Notes: generated by a model not told the origin, from the letters alone. DNA of 64,000 nt from Corynebacterium lizhenjunii (GCF_011038655.2 NZ_CP064954.1:682001-746000), one strand, 5' to 3'; shown: positions 9,345 through 17,586, counted from the stretch's first letter. A program made the numbers and translations.

Positions 9345-10034
9345 GTGATCACGTTTGAGAATGTCAGCAAACTTTACCCCGGCAGCGCCCGCCCCGCACT
9401 GGACCAGGTGAGTTTCCACATTGATCCCGGAGAGTTTGCCTTCCTCATTGGCCCCAGCGGGTCTGGCAAGACGTCCATTCTCAAACTCTTGGTTTGCGAA
9501 ACCACCGTGGACAGTGGCGACATCTATCTCGAAGACCTACACGTCAACCGGCTGCGCGGCTCCCGGGTTAACCGGCTGCGCCGCCACATTGGCTACGTTT
9601 TCCAGGATTTTCGCCTGCTGCCGCGGCTAAGCGTGTATGACAACGTGGCCTTCGCTCTGGAAGTCATCGGGGCCCCGCGCTCCCGGGTCCGCCAAGCGGT
9701 CCCGGAAGCTCTCGAATTGGTGGGCCTGGAGACCAAAGCCCACCGCTTCCCGCAGGAGCTCTCCGGCGGGGAGCAGCAGCGGGTGGCCGTAGCCCGCGCC
9801 TTTGTCAACCGTCCCCCGGTGGTACTGGCGGACGAGCCCACCGGCAACCTGGACCCGGGCAGCGCCGCGGACGTAATCGCCGTTCTCGAACGCATCCAAC
9901 GCACCGGCACCACGGTGCTGATGTCCACCCATAACGCCCGGGCAGTCAACGACATGCGCCAGCGGGTGCTGGAATTGCGCGCCGGGGTGTTGGTGCGTGA
10001 TGAGGCCCGTGGCGTCTATGGGGAGGCGGTCTAA
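9345..10034 (+). CDS. ftsE: Cell division ATP-binding protein FtsE
   Basis: This 229-residue ABC ATPase has Walker A GPSGSGKT (about 35-42), signature LSGGEQQR (about 138-145) and Walker [13 protein letters not shown] (about 158-169). With the membrane protein FtsX it forms a complex that transmits divisome signals to peptidoglycan hydrolases. The GTG start at 9345 has no clear Shine-Dalgarno, but TAGAGT lies at 9332-9337, consistent with a leaderless transcript. The stop overlaps the ftsX start (TAATG), so the pair is coupled. Confidence 0.95.
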   Translation: MITFENVSKLYPGSARPALDQVSFHIDPGEFAFLIGPSGSGKTSILKLLVCETTVDSGDIYLEDLHVNRLRGSRVNRLRRHIGYVFQDFRLLPRLSVYDNVAFALEVIGAPRSRVRQAVPEALELVGLETKAHRFPQELSGGEQQRVAVARAFVNRPPVVLADEPTGNLDPGSAADVIAVLERIQRTGTTVLMSTHNARAVNDMRQRVLELRAGVLVRDEARGVYGEAV

Positions 10035-10936
10035 TGCGTGGTGTGTATATCGCGAAGGCGACGGCCTCCGGGCTGCGCCGCAATCTGACCATGACCTTGG
10101 CGTTGGTGATTACCTCTGCTATCGCCGCGGCATTTGTGCTGTTGGGGGCGTTGGTTACCCAGATGGCCACCGCCGCTAAGCAGGCGTACTTGGATGAGGC
10201 AGTAGTGCTGGTGCAGTTGGAGGAGCAGATTTCTGCAGAGGACGCCGACTGCAGCGGGCGGTTGTGCGCCCAGTTGCGCGCCCGCCTGGAGCAGGACCCG
10301 GCGGTGGTGGAGGTGACCTTCCGCAACCGTGCGCAGTCTTACGCCCGCTTTGTGGAGCTCTTCCAGGACCAGGATCCCGACCTAGTTGCTGATACTCCCG
10401 AGGACGCCCTGCCCGCCGCCTTCCAGGTGCGCCTGGCCGATCCTACCGATGCTTCCGCTGTTACCGCGCTTGCCGATGCCCCCGGTGTAGCCACCGTTAG
10501 CGACCAAGCCGCCGAGGCTCGCGCCGCCTCCCGCAACTTGGACGCAGCCCGCACTGTGGCCTTCGGCATCGCCGCTCTGCAGGCCGTGGCGGCACTGTTT
10601 CTGATTGCCAATCTGGTGCAGATTTCTGCATTCCACCGCGCGACCGATTTGTCCATCATGCGCATGGTGGGCGCGAGCCGATGGTTTAGCGCCGCGCCCT
10701 TTGTGGCGGAGGCAGCCCTGGCGGTTCTGGCGGGTGTAGCTGTGGCCGCCGGTGCCGTGGCGGCGGCCAAGCACTTCCTTATCGACCCGGCTCTGCAGGA
10801 TCTTTATGCTTCCGGTCTGTTGGTTCCGCTTGCCGATGCCACCGTGTGGCACGCCCTGCCCTGGGTGGCAGGTGGCTCCGTGGCAGGGGCAGTGGCGGCG
10901 GCCCTGGTGGGGGTGGCCGGATACGTCAAGGCCTAG
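10034..10936 (+). CDS. ftsX: Cell division protein FtsX
   Basis: This 300-residue permease-like protein has one N-terminal transmembrane helix (about 18-38), an extracellular domain of about 120 residues containing a Cys pair (DCSGRLC), then three helices in the C-terminal FtsX/MacB-type membrane domain. The extracellular domain in this family contacts wall hydrolases such as RipC. It starts on the last base of the ftsE stop. Two copies of the TGCCGATGCC word (10471, 10831) encode LADA segments in the extracellular part and before the last helix. Confidence 0.93.
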   Translation: MRGVYIAKATASGLRRNLTMTLALVITSAIAAAFVLLGALVTQMATAAKQAYLDEAVVLVQLEEQISAEDADCSGRLCAQLRARLEQDPAVVEVTFRNRAQSYARFVELFQDQDPDLVADTPEDALPAAFQVRLADPTDASAVTALADAPGVATVSDQAAEARAASRNLDAARTVAFGIAALQAVAALFLIANLVQISAFHRATDLSIMRMVGASRWFSAAPFVAEAALAVLAGVAVAAGAVAAAKHFLIDPALQDLYASGLLVPLADATVWHALPWVAGGSVAGAVAAALVGVAGYVKA

Positions 10937-10971
10937 CCGGGTCGGATAGGCGGGGTGTGTTGGGTCCGTTA

Positions 10972-10994
10972 GGCGGGGCCCGCCGAGCCCCGCC
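10972..10994 (+). terminator. GC-rich hairpin after ftsX
   Basis: GGCGGGGC (10972-10979) pairs with GCCCCGCC (10987-10994). There is no T-run, so it may be a weak or factor-assisted terminator between ftsX and smpB, or only an mRNA stabiliser. Confidence 0.45.
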
Positions 10995-11075
10995 GAGGTC
11001 CTGCTTGGCTGGGGTCGAGCCCTGCCCGGTTGGGGTTGTGAGCTAGGGCATTCGGGCACTATGCTGGGCAGAATT

Positions 11076-11573
11076 ATGGCGAAGAAGAAAAAGCAGGCGC
11101 AGGTCGATAACAACTCGACGCTGGCAACTAACCGGCGTGCCCGCCATGACTACAAAATCCTGGACACTCTCGAGTGCGGAATGGTCCTGGTGGGCACAGA
11201 GATTAAGTCTTTGCGTGAGGGCAAGATCTCCCTGGTGGACTCCTTCGCCACCATCGATGATGGGGAACTCTACATTCGTAACCTGCACATCCCGGAGTAC
11301 TCTAATGGCTCCTGGACTAATCATTCTCCTAAGCGCACGCGCAAACTGTTGGCGCACCGCCGGGAGATTGACAAGCTGATGGGTCAGGTGCGCGACGGCA
11401 ATAAGACGCTGATCCCGCTTCGGGTCTATCTCAAAGACGGCCGGGCCAAGTGTGAGGTCGGTCTGGCGCAGGGTAAGCAAGACTATGACAAGCGGGAGTC
11501 CATCAAGCGCCGGGACCAGGACCGGGAAATCACCCGCGAGCTAGGCCGGCGCATCAAGGGAATCAACGCATGA
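11076..11573 (+). CDS. smpB: SsrA-binding protein SmpB
   Basis: This 165-residue tmRNA-binding protein is required for trans-translation. Conserved blocks are NRRARHDYKI, LVGTEIKSLREGKISLVDSFA, and the basic C-terminal tail KRESIKRRDQDREITRELGRRIKGINA, which enters the ribosomal A site. Start ATG 11076 (MAKKKKQAQ) matches family N-termini. A TATGCT -10 box at 11060-11065 would put transcription initiation at or next to this ATG, so the message is probably leaderless. The tmRNA gene lies about 0.5 kb downstream. Confidence 0.95.
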   Translation: MAKKKKQAQVDNNSTLATNRRARHDYKILDTLECGMVLVGTEIKSLREGKISLVDSFATIDDGELYIRNLHIPEYSNGSWTNHSPKRTRKLLAHRREIDKLMGQVRDGNKTLIPLRVYLKDGRAKCEVGLAQGKQDYDKRESIKRRDQDREITRELGRRIKGINA

Positions 11574-11953
11574 TCGAAGCCCTTAAAGTCCACGACGTAG
11601 TCAAGGGAGAGGCCACCGCCCAGGGCCACACGGTTGTGGTGGACCGGCTGTGGCCGCGCGGAATTGCTAAGGAAGACTTAGACGCCCAGGACTGGCTCAA
11701 GGGCGTAGCCCCCAGCACCCAGCTGCGCAAGTGGTGGGACCATGACCCGCAGCGCTTTGAGGAGTTCGCTAGCCGCTACCGAGCGGAGCTGGCAGAAAAC
11801 TATGATGACCCCGACGTGGAGCGCTTGCGCACCCTGGCTGCCGATGGCCCCGTGACGCTGCTGTTTGCCGCAGCTGATCGGGAGATTAACCACGCGGTGG
11901 TGCTACGTGACTGGTTGGCGGAAAGAGTGGGACAGGAGGCGTCGGCAGGCTAG
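11570..11953 (+). CDS. DUF488 family protein
   Basis: This 127-residue protein has the DUF488/YeaO signature DRLWPRGIAKEDL (about 25-37) and KWWDHDP. The family is widespread and of unknown biochemical role, often in stress loci. The start overlaps the smpB stop by 4 bp (ATGA), so it is translated with smpB. Confidence 0.8.
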   Translation: MIEALKVHDVVKGEATAQGHTVVVDRLWPRGIAKEDLDAQDWLKGVAPSTQLRKWWDHDPQRFEEFASRYRAELAENYDDPDVERLRTLAADGPVTLLFAAADREINHAVVLRDWLAERVGQEASAG

Positions 11954-12047
11954 GTCACAGACAGTGAGGGGGTTGCGAGGGGCGGGGTGGGTGCGCTAGG
12001 GTTGGCCCTACTGTAGAGAGCGCACAACCCGCTCTACTGCAATGTGA

Positions 12048-12423
12048 GGGGTCGACATGGTTTCGACTTCGTACATTGAGCCAGGGGAAGCGTGCCGGTG
12101 CAGGCTAGAGACCACCGTAAGCGTCGTAGCAACCAATAAACGCAGAGAAGAACTCTCAGCGTGACTTTGCCCTCGCTGCCTAATTTCAGCGACGCGAGTC
12201 TGTCAGCCCGGGTTTAGTTCCTGGCCCGGTTCCTGGCATCGACTAAGGAACTTGCTTTGCTGGCGTGTTGTTCCGCCGGCAGGGGACTTCTAGAGCAACT
12301 GGGCCCATCATCCGGAACGTGTTTGCCCGCGCCGGAGGGCCGAGCAGAGATCTGGCGCAGACTGCGCACGGAGAAGCCCTGGCGAGGTGACGAAGGACCC
12401 GGGTTCAATTCCCGGCGGCTCCA
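12048..12423 (+). ncRNA. ssrA: Transfer-messenger RNA
   Basis: The 5' end GGGGUC (12048-12053) pairs with GGCUCC near the 3' end (12417-12422), forming the alanyl acceptor stem, and the T-arm GGTTCAATTCC lies just before it. The tag reading frame is 12142-12183 and encodes AEKNSQRDFALAA followed by TAA. The ALAA end is the protease signal. C. glutamicum uses a similar tag, so the internal codons are as expected for the genus. The molecule rescues stalled ribosomes with SmpB, encoded just upstream. CCA is not encoded. Confidence 0.93.
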
Positions 12424-12431
12424 CTGAATGG

Positions 12432-12470
12432 CCCCAGTTAGACTACGGTTTAGCTGGGGTTTTGTTGTTT
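12432..12470 (+). terminator. Intrinsic terminator of ssrA
   Basis: CCCCAGTTAGAC (12432-12443) pairs with GTTTAGCTGGGG (12448-12459), allowing G-U pairs, followed by TTTTGTTGTTTTT. It is placed directly after the tmRNA 3' end. Confidence 0.85.
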
Positions 12471-12507
12471 TTGAGGGTTGAGCTGTTCGTGGAGGTGACT
12501 TGGATCA

Positions 12508-12902
12508 ATGGCAGTAACCATGGCCGAGGCAGTGACGATTGCCCAAAGGTATGCGGCTACTAAGGGAGGCTTGGAAGATTACGTGTGGTGTGGTGATGAC
12601 GCATTTGGTTTTTCACGCGGGACAAGCCCTCCCTGATGACGCTCGGAGACAGTAGCGTCATCGTTGTCGAAGACGGTGGGAGCGTCATTGTAGGGAGTGT
12701 GGCTCCGGTATATCTTCCCGACGATTATGAAGTTCGGCGGCTTGATGGTTCTTTGGTGCAGACACGTGAAGAAGTACGTGTTGCGTTGGCAGAGGAGGAG
12801 GCGCGCGAGGAAGATCTGGCTGAGGATGAGGACTTGGATGATCCCATCTTGGGGCCAGTAAAAATTCACGGATTAAGTCCGGTTCCCTCGCAGCTGCGGT
12901 GA
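12508..12902 (+). pseudogene. Frameshifted YrhB/Imm35-like immunity gene (paralogue 1)
   Basis: A good ribosome site (GGAGGTGA, 12491-12498) precedes ATG 12508 (MAVTMAEAVTIAQRY). This frame stops at 12628, but the continuation WFFTRDKPSLMTLGDSSVIV lies in another frame and runs to 12902 (about 12602 onward). Joined, the product aligns end to end with the intact paralogue at 16200-16577, so one indel near 12600-12606 broke the gene. The pattern of a W/F-x-F-x-x block, a small glycine loop, then VIVVEDGGSVIVG resembles the YrhB/Imm35 immunity fold, which is an assignment from memory. A programmed frameshift is possible but unsupported. Confidence 0.6.
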
Positions 12903-12963
12903 GAGTGGATGACTGTGACCCAGTGGATGGAGTTCCTGATGTTGTTGGCGGTGAGCTGAAACA

Positions 12964-13261
12964 ATGGTTCTAACATTTGAGCAAGTGGTAAAGGTTGCGG
13001 AGAAATATCCCCCTGAGGGGACCGCGCTAGAACCGTTTGTAAAGTATGGTCCGCTCACGCCTGGGCATATGCGGATGTTTGAGTTTACCTGGCGGCTTCC
13101 TCCCGAAAGGTGCGGGACTGGTGCGATTAACGTTGCCCGAATTGTTGAAGAGACTGGTGAGGATGCAGTGACTCACAGCGGTTCGTGCCCGTATATCCCG
13201 GAAGATGACTATGTACTCCTGGACCTTGCTGGCAATGTTATTCGTGATAGAGACGCGGTGC
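12964..13261 (+). pseudogene. 5' part of an IS-disrupted immunity-like gene (paralogue 2)
   Basis: From ATG 12964 (MVLTFEQVVKVAEKYPPEG) the frame is intact for 99 codons to ...NVIRDRDAV, where an IS21-family element begins at 13262. The present frame runs 7 codons into the element and stops at 13284. Removing the element and one copy of the 6-bp duplication joins this in frame to 15881-15993, giving ...IRDRDAV|RADWEKEEARQAALEAE..., which aligns with the tail of the intact paralogue (VRAARLTHEAEQAALEAE). The original protein was 136 residues. Confidence 0.75.
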
Positions 13262-13336
13262 TGCCAAGTGCGCGTATTTGGTAGGGGTGTTCCGGGAAGG
13301 TGGTCGGGGTGGTATTCCGGGTTGTTGGTAGGGCTG

Positions 13337-13364
13337 CCAGCCCGGCGTTGCATAGCCGGGCTGG
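13337..13364 (-). terminator. Hairpin downstream of istB
   Basis: CCAGCCCGGC (13337-13346) and GCCGGGCTGG (13355-13364) are perfect 10-bp arms just inside the left end of the element, beyond the istB stop. There is no clear T-run. It probably stops or shields transcripts leaving the element. Confidence 0.5.
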
Positions 13365-13373
13365 CGTTTGGGG

Positions 13374-14135
13374 TTAGGTGTTCGTGTTGTCGCGGATGGT
13401 TGCAAGATGCTTGCGCATGTCAAAGTCGCCAATTTCTATATGGCGCCCGCTGCTGATCCTGCTGACGAGTGAGTCTGCTCCGACTCGGTTGGGCAGGGCT
13501 TTGAGCCAGTAGCCTGCACTCGATTGTGATGAAATGATGGTCGGGAGTCGGCCGTCTCTTTCAATTAGGATTTTGGTTAGGTCGTCTTGACCACGGGAGT
13601 CTATTCCAAGGGTGAGAAAGTCGTCGATAATCAGGACATCGACATTCACGAGTTTTCTCATCACCGTTTCGTATGATTCCTCGTTGGGCAAGAAGGCCGC
13701 CAACGTGGACACCAGCTGGTCAAGGCGGTAGTACAACACCGAGTACCCTGCTTGGCACGCTGCAACTCCTAGGGCGCAGGCAATGTAGGTTTTCCCAGTT
13801 CCTGCAGGTGCCAGCAGGTGCAAGTTGGTAGGGTCTTCTCGCCAATTGGTCCTCGCGATGCGTTCTAGCGCTCGGGTATTGATGCCTCGTTGTTCGGGGC
13901 TGATGATTTCAGCGAGGGTGGCATCTGGGTACCGAAACTTTGCCTGTGCGATGGCTTTGGCGATGTTACGCTCGGTTCGACGCTGGGCGAGGATATCGGT
14001 GGCTGCGATGAAGATATCTTCAGGTAGCGCATTGGCGTAGTCGTCGTTGGCGATGAGCTCGAAGTAAACCTCGGCGAAGGTCGATAGCCGTAGGGCGCGC
14101 AGTCGTGCCCAGGTGGTGTCATCCAGGTGATCCAT
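13374..14135 (-). CDS. istB: IS21-family helper ATPase IstB
   Basis: This 253-residue DnaA/DnaC-like AAA+ ATPase has Walker A APAGTGKT (about 110-117) and Walker B VLIIDDF (about 170-176), and ends SGRHIEIGDFDMRKHLA. IstB assembles on target DNA and activates the IstA transposase. It starts 4 bp after the istA stop, the usual istAB arrangement, and is of normal family length. Confidence 0.93.
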   Translation of the reverse strand: MDHLDDTTWARLRALRLSTFAEVYFELIANDDYANALPEDIFIAATDILAQRRTERNIAKAIAQAKFRYPDATLAEIISPEQRGINTRALERIARTNWREDPTNLHLLAPAGTGKTYIACALGVAACQAGYSVLYYRLDQLVSTLAAFLPNEESYETVMRKLVNVDVLIIDDFLTLGIDSRGQDDLTKILIERDGRLPTIISSQSSAGYWLKALPNRVGADSLVSRISSGRHIEIGDFDMRKHLATIRDNTNT

Positions 14136-14138
14136 GGT

Positions 14139-15731
14139 TTAGGCATCCTTTCTGTTAGTGAAGTGCTCTGCTGAGCGGATGAAGACCTCTGATTCCAATC
14201 CTGTGATGTCGATTGGCCCTGGACTGTGTTGCGTCTGCGGTGCTTTGGTGGCAGGACGATTGTGGTTGATGCTGGATTGCACGCGCTGTATTACTGATCG
14301 AGCTGGAGCTAGCTCGTGGTCCAGGATGTACTGGCATGCCGGTTCCAGGGTGGTGCCATTGTGGCGCTTACCCAGCGATGCCAGGATTAGGCTGGCTTGT
14401 TTCATCCCCTTCGGTACGGCTGTGGCGTAGCGGTCGAGGACCTTTTTGATTACCGCTATCGTCGCAGTTCCGTAGGATGAGGCCCAAGAGAGCAACTCGT
14501 CACGGGTGTAGGCTTTCGACGTTGAATGTCCATCGGGGCTGTGTGTCGGGTCGGAGGAGTACCGATAGCGAAATCCGTGCAACCGAGGATGCTCAGCCAC
14601 TAGCTGATCGAGGTAGAAGATACTAACCGTTGAGTGGGTCAGACGTGCTCGTACCGTTTTGCCCACCAGGGTAAATGGCACTGAGTAGTACTGATAGTCA
14701 CAGGTGACGTGCCAGGACCGGTCTACTTTTAGGCTGCGCCACAACACTTCAGTGAACCGATCCTGAGGCAGAGCGCGCATCAGTGGGCGTTCGTCAGCAT
14801 CAAAAAGCTCTCGCCGGGTTAGCCCATCGCTGCGCTGGCGGACCTCATTAATGTCGTCAATACGTTCAGCGATCGCTTCGTTGAGCTCTTCGAGACTGTA
14901 GAATCTTTGCTGATCGAAATAGCCCAGGACCAGCGAGTACACGGTTTGTACTGCGCGTTCAACGGCAGCCTTATCGCGTGGCTTTCCAGGCCTGGTCGGC
15001 ACAATGAGAATGTCGTAGTACGCAGCGAAGTCAGCATAGCGATCCGTGATCGCCCGATAGGAAGAGTTTTTCTTCGGCCGATAAGTTGCTGTCGACGCGT
15101 TGTCAGGAACAATAATTGCTGGTAGAGCACCAAGATAGTCCAATGTGGCGACATGGCAGTCGATCCAGTTGTCCATCTTTTCGTTCCTGGCTGCCTTCGC
15201 AAACAACATTCCTGAATACGGGCAGACAGCCACGAAAATTGATGCACGAAACGCCGTCTTGCCCGTCGCAGGATCTTCGATAGCGACTTTATCGCCAGCC
15301 CAATCCACATACAGCTCCTCACCGGGTTCATGGTCAATGACCTCGGTGAGTCCGTGGGTTTTGATGTAGGCTGCCAACCCATTACAAAACTGGGCGTACT
15401 GGTATTTCACCATCCCTGGCTCGGCTGGCAAGGAGTAATACTTCTCCCACAGCATGAACCTGGTCAGATGCTTGTTCTTCGCCAGCTTATCCGCAAGAGC
15501 CTTATAATCCGGCTGGACATACGCTGCTTTCCTCGCCCTGCGTCCATCCGGAAAATGCTCGTCAAAGAACTCCGGGGACAATCCCGCAAACGCCTCAGCA
15601 GTGATGTCATAGGCGTTGATGACATCGATCACGCGAGCAATATCGCGATTGGAGCACCCCAAGGCAGAAGCAATCGCATCGTAGCTTTTGCCTTCCAACC
15701 GCATCGCCATGATCTCTTTGAATTCAGCCAT
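14139..15731 (-). CDS. istA: IS21-family transposase IstA
   Basis: This 530-residue DDE transposase has an N-terminal helix-turn-helix (GKSYDAIASALGCSNRDIARV) and an RNase H-like core with likely catalytic carboxylates in YVDWAGD, VPDNAST and KAAVERAV. The start ATG 15731 (MAEFKEIMAM) is chosen because AAGGAGG lies 8 bp upstream; ATG 15737 and 15752 are also in frame. Full length, with no internal stop. Confidence 0.93.
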   Translation of the reverse strand: MAEFKEIMAMRLEGKSYDAIASALGCSNRDIARVIDVINAYDITAEAFAGLSPEFFDEHFPDGRRARKAAYVQPDYKALADKLAKNKHLTRFMLWEKYYSLPAEPGMVKYQYAQFCNGLAAYIKTHGLTEVIDHEPGEELYVDWAGDKVAIEDPATGKTAFRASIFVAVCPYSGMLFAKAARNEKMDNWIDCHVATLDYLGALPAIIVPDNASTATYRPKKNSSYRAITDRYADFAAYYDILIVPTRPGKPRDKAAVERAVQTVYSLVLGYFDQQRFYSLEELNEAIAERIDDINEVRQRSDGLTRRELFDADERPLMRALPQDRFTEVLWRSLKVDRSWHVTCDYQYYSVPFTLVGKTVRARLTHSTVSIFYLDQLVAEHPRLHGFRYRYSSDPTHSPDGHSTSKAYTRDELLSWASSYGTATIAVIKKVLDRYATAVPKGMKQASLILASLGKRHNGTTLEPACQYILDHELAPARSVIQRVQSSINHNRPATKAPQTQHSPGPIDITGLESEVFIRSAEHFTNRKDA

Positions 15732-15874
15732 GAACATGGCCTCCTTAGTCATGAAAACGTGTCACGGTGCCACAGAATTGACGACACCGCCACACAGATC
15801 ATGACCCGACCACCTAGCCAGAAACACCCCTACCACCTATGCAGACTACCCCGACCAAATACCCGCAATCGGCA

Positions 15875-15993
15875 CGGTGCGTGCCGATTGGGAAAAGGAA
15901 GAGGCTAGGCAGGCCGCTTTGGAAGCTGAGTATGAGGAATTAGGGGACCCGGTTCCGGTCCCGGTTACGGGGCCACGCCCAGATTGCCGTTAG
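15875..15993 (+). pseudogene. 3' part of the IS-disrupted immunity-like gene (paralogue 2)
   Basis: Begins with the second copy of the CGGTGC target duplication and reads VRADWEKEEARQAALEAE, then an acidic stretch, then DPVPVPVTGP and a stop at 15991. It is in frame with 12964-13260 once the element is removed. The tail is almost the same as that of the intact paralogue at 16200-16577 (EQAALEAES..DPVPVPATGP). The 206 bp that follow (15994-16199) show nothing I can identify. Confidence 0.75.
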
Positions 15994-16199
15994 CGTGGCG
16001 TGTGTGTAGGTGGGGTTTCCAGGGTCTCCACCACGGCATTAGCGATTTGCTGGTTGCTCCAGATTTCGGGAATTTTTTGGGGGGGATCCTGCGTGCTTGC
16101 TATCCCATGTATGCCCTATGCGGGAATCCTCGGAGTGTTTATCGGGGACGGGCGCGAACCCCTTGCGGGGCGGATCCCGCCACCCCTCCAGCACGTACG

Positions 16200-16577
16200 C
16201 TATGGCCCCGTCGCCGGAACCGGAACCGGGTCCTCTAATTCCTCGCCATCACTCTCAGCTTCCAAAGCGGCCTGCTCGGCTTCATGAGTCAAACGCGCAG
16301 CCCTAACCTGCTCGAAAGTCCGTAACACCCTGCCATCAATAGCCAGAACTTCACACTCGCGGGGAGTGTACGTAGGAGCGCTACTGCCACCGATCACAGA
16401 ACCATCACTCTCAAAGACGATCAGCATGCTGCCGGGCCCGATAATCATCGGGTCCAAATGCCTATCCGTTTCGAAGCAGTACGCCCCTTCGCCATGCTGA
16501 ATGAAGTCAGGAATCAGGTGATGTGGCGCAGCGGCCGCACGCGCAATCTCTACAGCCTCATCGAATGTTATCGCCAT
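16200..16577 (-). CDS. YrhB/Imm35-like immunity protein, intact paralogue 3
   Basis: This 125-residue protein begins MAITFDEAVEIARAAA at 16577; an upstream in-frame start at 16616 is less likely because the paralogues begin here. It has an N-terminal helix, a beta core (CFETDRHLDPMIIGPGSMLIVFESDGSVIGGSSAPTY split over two strands and a glycine turn), a DGRVLRTFEQVRAARLTHEAEQ helix and an acidic Pro-rich tail. The order resembles YrhB/Imm35 immunity proteins of polymorphic toxin systems. No toxin gene is adjacent, so it may be an orphan immunity gene. It is inverted relative to its two broken relatives. Confidence 0.6.
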   Translation of the reverse strand: MAITFDEAVEIARAAAAPHHLIPDFIQHGEGAYCFETDRHLDPMIIGPGSMLIVFESDGSVIGGSSAPTYTPRECEVLAIDGRVLRTFEQVRAARLTHEAEQAALEAESDGEELEDPVPVPATGP

Positions 16578-16628
16578 TGCTTTAGGGTACTTCCCAATAC
16601 GTCTGATACACCACAACCACCTTCCCAG

Positions 16629-16886
16629 CTAAACGGTACTTTGCGCTAGTTCAATGGTGTCTCTCATGTAGGAAAACACCTCCGCCATCCAACCATCCGG
16701 GTACTCCTTCAAAAGAGTCTCAAGCATTGGCAACGTCAAAGCGTCAGCAGCAAAAGCCTCATCAGCCAGGCAGTACACAGCGCGATCCACCTCGCCAGCA
16801 GCCAAATCACTCTCGGCAGACTCCCTACTTACCGAAGAATCAACCCTTGAATCCAGCCACTCATACACGTCCATATCATTCAACAC
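16629..16886 (-). CDS. Small hypothetical protein in the immunity island
   Basis: An 85-residue acidic, helical protein (MLNDMDVYEWLDSRVDSS...YMRDTIELAQSTV) without signal peptide or membrane segment; ATG 16874 (MDVYEW) is an alternative start. It lies 51 bp upstream of the intact immunity-like gene on the same strand, so the two may form an operon. I do not recognise the family. Size, acidity and context would suit another immunity or antitoxin protein, but that is a guess. Confidence 0.5.
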   Translation of the reverse strand: MLNDMDVYEWLDSRVDSSVSRESAESDLAAGEVDRAVYCLADEAFAADALTLPMLETLLKEYPDGWMAEVFSYMRDTIELAQSTV

Positions 16887-16984
16887 GCCTCAAGCCTCTC
16901 GCATCCATCTTGACTACTGGGTTAGCAGTCATAGACCCTTCGACAATTCTGCCATTGACTCAAGCAGACTCCACTTTCCTTGCC

Positions 16985-17542
16985 TTAGCTTTGGCGCCAA
17001 CCGGTGCTCAGTAGGTCGATGAGGGTTTCGATGGGGGAGTCGGCGTCGGCAGCCCAAGCCAGCCCCAGGGTGGCGGCGTAAAGGTCGCGGGCGCTGACCT
17101 CAGGGCGGGCAACGCCGGCTTGCTGGGCGTTGTGGAGCAGGACCTCCAGGGTGGTGAGGAGATCCGAGCACGTTGCGGCTAGGGGGCCGGTGTTGGTGGT
17201 AATGGCCTCAAGCATGGGGGTAGTGGCGCCTTCGAAGCTGGTGGACCATTGGGCGATGATGAGCAGCCATTGGGTGAGGGCTGCGGCGGCATCGGCAGAC
17301 TGGGCTAGAGCGTTGCCTTCGGTGGCTACGTTGGGGGCGCACCCCTCGAGGATGGCACCGAAGAGGGCCTCGCGGTTGGGGAAGTGGCGGTAGAGGGTGC
17401 CGGGGCCCACGCCGGCCTCCTTGGCGATCTTGTCCATGGAGGCCGCTAGGCCATGGGCCTCGAATTGGGAGCGGGCGACGTCAAGGATGCGCTCGCGGTT
17501 GGCTTGGGCGTCGCGCCGGGGGTGTTTTACCTGGTTGTCCAT
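16985..17542 (-). CDS. TetR family repressor
   Basis: This 185-residue protein has an N-terminal TetR helix-turn-helix (RERILDVARSQFEAHGLAASMDKIAKEAGVGPGTLYRHFPNREALF split over residues 16-61). The C-terminal ligand domain is alanine-rich, and a GGCATCGGCA word encodes SADA in it. It is divergent from a flavin reductase and monooxygenase pair with a 107-bp gap containing two near-identical palindromes, so it is probably their repressor, relieved by the monooxygenase substrate or a related compound. Confidence 0.9.
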   Translation of the reverse strand: MDNQVKHPRRDAQANRERILDVARSQFEAHGLAASMDKIAKEAGVGPGTLYRHFPNREALFGAILEGCAPNVATEGNALAQSADAAAALTQWLLIIAQWSTSFEGATTPMLEAITTNTGPLAATCSDLLTTLEVLLHNAQQAGVARPEVSARDLYAATLGLAWAADADSPIETLIDLLSTGWRQS

Positions 17543-17557
17543 GCGGGTCCTTAAAAT

Positions 17558-17586
17558 TTGCTAACCGGAGAGCTTCTCCGTATAGT
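17558..17586 (+). promoter_or_regulatory. Promoter of the flavin reductase/monooxygenase unit
   Basis: TTGCTA (17558-17563) and TATAGT (17581-17586) have a 17-bp spacer. The first operator palindrome fills 15 bp of that spacer, so repressor binding would exclude RNA polymerase. Confidence 0.65.
17566..17580. promoter_or_regulatory. TetR operator 1
   Basis: CGGAGAGCTTCTCCG has 6-bp perfect arms, CGGAGA and TCTCCG, around 3 bp. It lies between the -35 and -10 boxes. Confidence 0.65.

Larger units (their letters stand above)
13262..15874 (-). mobile_element. Complete IS21-family insertion sequence (2613 bp)
   Basis: It encodes istA and istB on the minus strand. The terminal inverted repeats begin TG: left TGCCAAGTGCGCGTATTTGG (13262-13281) and right, read inward on the minus strand, TGCCGATTGCGGGTATTTGG (15874-15855), with 4 mismatches in 27 bp. 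Secondary GGTGGTCGGGG and GGTAGGGGTG repeats inside both ends look like the multiple transposase sites of IS21. A 6-bp target duplication, CGGTGC, flanks it (13256-13261 and 15875-15880). Both genes are open, so it may still be active. Confidence 0.92.

Noticed and set aside
12400..12423. Duplicated ssrA 3' end as an attachment site for the island
   Set aside because: No second copy of the GGGTTCAATTCCCGGCGG segment was found downstream in the window, so integrase-mediated insertion is not shown.
15994..16199. Further gene remnant between the IS-split gene and the intact paralogue
   Set aside because: Frames on both strands give Arg/Pro/Cys-rich strings with no similarity to the neighbours that I can see.
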